Source: Saccharicrinis sp. UBA6048 (GTDB taxonomy: Bacteria; Bacteroidota; Bacteroidia; Bacteroidales; Marinilabiliaceae). Taken from it: DNA of 28,453 nucleotides. The notes below the pieces were generated by a model. That model worked only from the letters and a program-made list of their open reading frames with translations. It had not been told where the DNA came from and searched no databases. Below, piece after piece: positions 24,166-28,453 of the stretch (position 1 is its first letter; each line of letters starts with the position of its first letter). The DNA lies in the NCBI GenBank assembly GCA_002429115.1, contig DIYS01000083.1:1-28453 (forward strand). The letters run 5' to 3'. Made by a program: the position numbers and the translations under genes.

Positions 24166-24268
24166 AAATGCCACAGAAAACATACTTATATTGTTACTAG
24201 ACTAAAAGTGAATATTTAATGATTCGCATATTTAACGTATATTGTAGATATCACTAATCCACAATGTT

Positions 24269-26470
24269 ATGAATTCATCAAACCATCAACTCGACCACAT
24301 TGCCATCACCGTTAAATCCCACATGTTGCTTCGGCAATTATTAAGCGAGAATCCTATTTTGGAGGAGATTATGCGAAATGCCAGAAACGAAACCGAAGTG
24401 TTGGTTGGCGTTCGCAACTGGGTATTGGAAGAAATAAAGAAAAACACAGATGCATACCAGTTTTATAAGCGTGAGGTGCATGGCAGGGAGGCTTTTGAAA
24501 AATTAAGCTGGAAAGATTTTGCTGCTATCCGCATTTTGGATTACATCGATAATGCAGGTCGCGAGTTTGAAGATCTAAACCTACGAGGTGAAAAGGCCAT
24601 TAGTAATCCGATCCACCTGATTTGGCTTGCTGTGACCAATGGAACAGGAGGAGCCAAGCCTTTTTTCTTCAAAGATATGCTGATGCTGTTTAAACAGTTC
24701 AGAGGCGAATATAAGCGATCGACACCATCGAAGGAGCAGGTAGAGCATTGGATGGATCGTTGGTGCTCAGGTCTTGATCCTCGCATTGTTAAGCTGCGTG
24801 AAGAAAATAAGGAACGGATTCTTAAAATCATCATTCGCATCATTGATTCGGGTGAGATGAATGACAGTAAATTTATTTTTCCGGAGGGATTGTCGAAAGA
24901 GCAAAAATATCTGAAAGCATTGGATTGGTGGAATAACCATCTGTTCCATTTGCGCTTTGCTGTGCGCTCACCGGATTTATTAAATGAAATGCTGGATAAT
25001 TCGCTCGATCCCGACACCATGAAGGTGCTATACGAAGCGGAAAAAAAGGGCATACCATTTTTTGTTAACCCCTACTACCTGTCACTATTGCACGTGCGTG
25101 TGCCTTATTTTGCTGTTGGTGCCGATCTGGCCATTCGCCATTATGTGATTTACAGTCAGAAGTTGATTGATGAATACGGCAATATTGTGGCCTGGGAAAA
25201 AGAAGATACAGTGAAGCCGGGAGAACCCAATGCGGCCGGCTGGTATTTGCCAAGCGAGCATAATATTCACCGGCGTTATCCCGAAGTGGCCATTCTGATA
25301 CCTGATACAATGGGACGAGCCTGTGGTGGTTTGTGCGCATCGTGTCAACGTATGTATGACTTCCAGAGAGGCAACCTCAACTTTAATCTGGATAAATTAA
25401 AGCCAAAGCAAACATGGGATGAGAAGCTGAATAATTTGCTCGATTATTTTGAGAAGGACTCACAGTTACGTGATATTCTAATCACTGGAGGCGATGCGCT
25501 GATGAGTTCTGACAAATCGCTTGAGAAGATCCTCAACCGTGTATACGAAATGGCCGTTAAAAAGGTGGAAGCTAACAAGAATAAGCCGGAAGGGGAAAAG
25601 TTTGCGCACTTTTTACGGGTGAGGTTGGGCAGCCGCTTGCCGGTGTATTTGCCACAACGCATTACACCTGAGTTGGTACGGATATTAGGTGATTTCAAGA
25701 AGAAAGCATCTGCAATAGGGATAAAGCAGTTCTTTATGCAAACGCATTTTGAATCGCCAATGGAAGTAACACCCGAAGCACAAGAGGCTATCAAGCTATT
25801 AAATTCGGCCGGATGGACAGTTACCAATCAGCATGTATTCACTACGGCAGCTTCGCGAAGAGGTCATGCGGCCAAACTTCGTAAAGTGCTGAATGAGATA
25901 GGTATCATCAACTATTACACCTTTAGTGTGAAAGGTTACATGGAAAATAGTTTCAATTTTGCCACCAACGAACGGGCGGTGCAGGAGCAGATGGAAGAAA
26001 AGGTGATTGGTAAAATACCGAAGCAGTATTATTCCACCATCAAGGAGTTTCCTAACAATGCCCATGCTATTAAAGAGGAGATGGGCAAGCTGATGCAGGA
26101 AAGTGGTCTGCCATTCTTAGGGACAGACCGCAATGTGCTTAATTTACCGGGTGTTGGTAAAAGCCTGACCTTCCGTACCATTGGTATTACACGCTATGGA
26201 CGTAGAATCCTTGAGTTTGAATTGGATCATACCCGCAATCATAGTCCAGCCATGAAGCAAATGGATAAGGTGATTATAATTGAATCGAAATCAATTAGTG
26301 AATACCAGCGCCAGATGGAAGACCTGGGGGAAGATTTTAAAGATTATGAAAGCATCTGGGGCTACTCCATCGGCGAAACCGAGCAGCGCATCCCGATTTA
26401 CGATTATCCGGATTATGAGTACGAGGTAACTCAGCATTATACTAACTTGAAAGAGGAAGCGGAAGTGTAA
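24269..26470 (+). CDS. Large KamA-family radical SAM protein (lysine 2,3-aminomutase-like)
   Basis: This 733-residue protein contains a KamA-like radical SAM domain with Cys352, Cys356 and Cys359 (CGGLCASC) and a likely PLP lysine, Lys631, in LPGVGKS, which matches the glycine-rich PLP loop of lysine 2,3-aminomutase. About 300 residues precede the radical SAM domain, whereas classic lysine 2,3-aminomutases total near 420, so this is the long Bacteroidota form. The N-terminal part is mainly helical and unassigned. Its amino acid substrate is not readable. It is divergent from the B12-type radical SAM gene and convergent with the TPR-like gene, with a strong inverted repeat between. No lysine-fermentation genes (kamD/E, kdd, kce) are adjacent, so another substrate or a dispersed pathway is possible. 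Confidence 0.85.
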   Translation: MNSSNHQLDHIAITVKSHMLLRQLLSENPILEEIMRNARNETEVLVGVRNWVLEEIKKNTDAYQFYKREVHGREAFEKLSWKDFAAIRILDYIDNAGREFEDLNLRGEKAISNPIHLIWLAVTNGTGGAKPFFFKDMLMLFKQFRGEYKRSTPSKEQVEHWMDRWCSGLDPRIVKLREENKERILKIIIRIIDSGEMNDSKFIFPEGLSKEQKYLKALDWWNNHLFHLRFAVRSPDLLNEMLDNSLDPDTMKVLYEAEKKGIPFFVNPYYLSLLHVRVPYFAVGADLAIRHYVIYSQKLIDEYGNIVAWEKEDTVKPGEPNAAGWYLPSEHNIHRRYPEVAILIPDTMGRACGGLCASCQRMYDFQRGNLNFNLDKLKPKQTWDEKLNNLLDYFEKDSQLRDILITGGDALMSSDKSLEKILNRVYEMAVKKVEANKNKPEGEKFAHFLRVRLGSRLPVYLPQRITPELVRILGDFKKKASAIGIKQFFMQTHFESPMEVTPEAQEAIKLLNSAGWTVTNQHVFTTAASRRGHAAKLRKVLNEIGIINYYTFSVKGYMENSFNFATNERAVQEQMEEKVIGKIPKQYYSTIKEFPNNAHAIKEEMGKLMQESGLPFLGTDRNVLNLPGVGKSLTFRTIGITRYGRRILEFELDHTRNHSPAMKQMDKVIIIESKSISEYQRQMEDLGEDFKDYESIWGYSIGETEQRIPIYDYPDYEYEVTQHYTNLKEEAEV

Positions 26471-26538
26471 TATGTAGTAATTGGAGTATCAAGATTTAAG
26501 AGACAAGTATTTGGATGAATTGTGTGATTGATATTTTG

Positions 26539-26577
26539 CCTTCACTGAGCTAAGTCTGTGACTTAGCTCAGTGAAGG
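26539..26577. terminator. Perfect 17-bp stem hairpin between convergent genes
   Basis: Arms CCTTCACTGAGCTAAGT (26539-26555) and its exact complement (26561-26577) surround the loop CTGTG. It lies between the end of the KamA gene and the end of the TPR-like gene. Neither side has the T-run of a classic intrinsic terminator, so it may be a bidirectional transcript end or protein-binding site. Confidence 0.6.
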
Positions 26578-26638
26578 TAAAAATGAAAAGTTAATAGCAA
26601 TGATCAATATAGATTACCTCATCTCTGCTCTAGTTTAG

Positions 26639-28290
26639 TTAATTTAAAATTAAAAGTTCCTCAAATTTTTTATCATTTCTTAAATACTCAGTGTAAATAG
26701 GCCACTGGGGTACTTTGTATTTGTATTCATAGTTCTTATTAATTGCGCTCTTTAACATCGAGAGTGCCTTTTGATTGTCGCCAAGTAATACATATGCTGC
26801 AAATTTCTCAATATCCTTGCAATCTTGTTGGTTGAATATTTTCTCTTCAATTTTCTCTTTATAGCTTCTTTGGCATTTGTCCATTGCGATCCAATAATTA
26901 ACAAGTAAAATAGGATCTAAAAATTTAGGTTTAAGTTTTTCATTAGTGTAAACTCTGGCTTTATCATACTCTTTCATTTTTAGTAATAAGTATGATTTAT
27001 TCATCACAAATGAGTATTGTTCACTTGTCTCATTTATAGACTTCTCTATAAGGTCTAAGGCGTCATCGAAATTATTATTAGTAATTAATAATTCAACTCC
27101 TCGATTTAGATCCTCAGTTAAATGTTCATCATAAATGTGTTGAGCTTTCTCAATGTTATTTTTTAGAAGATATATATCAAATAACTTCTCATATGTAGAT
27201 TCTCCTTTATTAGTAATTGACTCGAGTGTTGTTATGGCCTCATCTACCTCTCCGAATTTTTGGGTAAGTATTTCTGCTTTTAACTCTAGGTAATCACGAT
27301 CAACAATGAATTCAGATTCGATCAATGTCATTCTTTCTTTAAGGAGTTTTTTGTCATTATTTTTCTTATATTCTTTTAGTAAAATGAATTCAATTTCATT
27401 TACGTAAGAAGTATGCTTTATTTTTTCTAAAGTTTCAGTTAGATAACTATATATGAAATCTTTCTTTTTGTTTTGAATTTTGAATAAATTAATTTTTAAA
27501 GAAACTAGGTTTGGAAAATATGCATCTTGTTTCTCGAGTAATTCTATGGTGTCTTTTGTGTACTTTAGCAATTCTTCTTTTGCAGTTTTATATGAAGATA
27601 AAACATTAAATTTCAGATACCATGACATGTTTGAAATACACGGGTAGACATCTAAGCTCTTGTTAAGTAGGCTTACAATATCTTCGAAGTAGATTGAGTC
27701 GTCTTTGTTTAGTCTACTTCTGTAAGTATCATATAAAACTTCAGCTTTTTTATGATATAATTTTGAAATATAAGGATCTGCTTCAATAGCTCGATCTATA
27801 TACTTTAGCTTATCCTCAATATTTTTTTGATTTTCTGAAATCTTTATTAGTAAAGAAATGTTTAGTGGGTCAAGTTTTAGTAATTCATTATATATATCAT
27901 TGAGTTCAAGGTTTTTTCCTAGCTTATTATAGCACTTCGCCTTAGTTTGTAATACTTCTCGCTTAAATGAAATATTTTGAAATTCTACTAAATTTATTCT
28001 GTCAATTTGATTCAGTGCCTCATTAAAATCATCTGAAATTACAGAAACTTTGACTTTGTTGAGAATATTCTTTTCTTCTTTAGAAAAAGGTTCATTATCT
28101 TTTATAAGTGTGAATCCATTTTCACTTGATTGGCTTTTATCTTCTGTATCTTTGGATGTCACAAAATTGAAGAACTTATCAAATATATCTTTTTCATTTG
28201 CCCTCTCAAGTTCAATGAGATCCTTTTTAATATATTGAGAAAGTGAGTTTTGTAAAAATGAATTATTGGAGAATGATTTAATAATAGAGC
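26639..28290 (-). CDS. TPR-like repeat protein, 5' end cut off by the terminal repeat
   Basis: The frame codes for a largely helical protein with TPR-like units, such as LQTKAKCYNKLGKNLELNDIY and KLYHKKAEVLYDTYR. A GTG at 28160-28162 could be taken as start, but the frame stays open for 42 more codons with typical protein composition (SLSQYIKKDLIELERANEKD) up to the repeat boundary at 28290/28291. It then meets a TGA at 28322-28324 inside the repeat. There is no ATG, GTG or TTG between, so the true N-terminus lies elsewhere and the gene is interrupted or the assembly jumps here. At least 550 residues remain. The gene is markedly richer in A and T than its neighbours, suggesting recent transfer. 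Function unknown. Confidence 0.75.
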
Positions 28291-28453
28291 TTGACCATCT
28301 CCCGTTTTTAACTTTCCCAATTCAATGCAAGCATTAACTGGCCAGTAGTCTGGGGCATGTGGCTCACCGGAAGAAAAGCCTTGGGTCTGGTGCTTGCAAG
28401 TAAAGTCTTCACTATGGTGCTGATTTTGTAATATATGAAATTAAACAACTCAT
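28291..28453 (-). repeat. Right copy of the 163-bp terminal inverted repeat
   Basis: This is the exact reverse complement of 1-163. Its inner edge cuts the TPR-like reading frame at 28290/28291, so at this end the repeat is the foreign piece and the gene is the host sequence. Confidence 0.9.

Noticed and set aside
24094..24219. Plus-strand frame of 41 residues next to the B12-type radical SAM gene, considered as a RiPP precursor peptide
   Set aside because: Its central part is the translation of the palindromic element at 24121-24165, it overlaps the minus-strand promoter, and there is no ribosome site. Nothing in it resembles a known leader.
28160..28162. GTG as the true start of the TPR-like gene
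   Set aside because: The frame upstream is open for 42 codons with protein-like composition up to the repeat edge, so the GTG is more likely an internal valine.
1..28453. Linear plasmid or phage with terminal inverted repeats
   Set aside because: The content is chromosomal (dnaG, prfB, comF), with no replication, partition or virion genes, and a gene is cut at the right repeat edge.

Overview
This window looks like a chromosomal contig from a marine-type member of the Bacteroidota, perhaps near the Marinilabiliales or Bacteroidales; the family-level placement is only a guess. The evidence is several TAnnTTTG-type -7 boxes, weak Shine-Dalgarno sequences, many secreted proteins cut after A-Q or A-Q-like sites, and gene families typical of the phylum (733-residue KamA-type radical SAM enzyme, 577-residue aromatic amino acid hydroxylase, fused SpmA/SpmB, SiaB/SiaC next to a TerB-ABC transporter). 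The window begins and ends with the same 163-bp sequence in opposite orientation. As core genes (dnaG, prfB) lie between, this is best read as an assembly that stops in two inverted copies of a dispersed repeat, not as a linear replicon.

Layout. 1-163: left repeat copy. 468-5999 (+): a five-gene unit encoding a SiaB-like kinase, a SiaC-like phosphoprotein, a TerB-ABC transporter fusion, a lipoprotein and a small secreted protein, ended by a terminator at 6022-6051. 6157-6566: ten tandem 41-bp units with a 123-bp higher-order period. 6618-8560 (-): SpmA/SpmB fusion plus a secreted lectin-like-fold protein. 8650-8824: two palindromic elements. 8836-11332 (-): DnaG primase and a flavin-binding PPOX-fold protein. 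11531-12881 (+): zinc-less sirtuin and an outer-membrane beta-barrel. 12907-13617 (-): ComF. 13765-15714 (+): a small CarboxypepD-reg protein, and a trypsin-fold/TPR protein in which all three catalytic residues are replaced. 15825-17284 (+): prfB with a programmed +1 frameshift, and an ArsC-like protein. 17496-18521 (-): a repetitive beta-solenoid protein. 18522-19161: no gene, but a coding-like relic. 19162-22046 (-): PTPS, aromatic amino acid hydroxylase and SDR, a probable tetrahydrobiopterin module. 22209-24041 (-) and 24269-26470 (+): two divergent radical SAM enzymes. 26639-28290 (-): an AT-rich TPR-like gene cut at its 5' end by the right repeat copy.

The most promising undescribed system is the SiaB-SiaC-TerB/ABC-lipoprotein-secreted protein unit. 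It appears to wire a serine/threonine-type partner switch to a membrane ABC transporter, with no diguanylate cyclase or PP2C phosphatase in view. The second is the BH4 module, supported by a Cys-x5-His-Gly-His motif that separates PTPS from queuosine-type QueD. All functional statements are from sequence reading alone; no searches were run.
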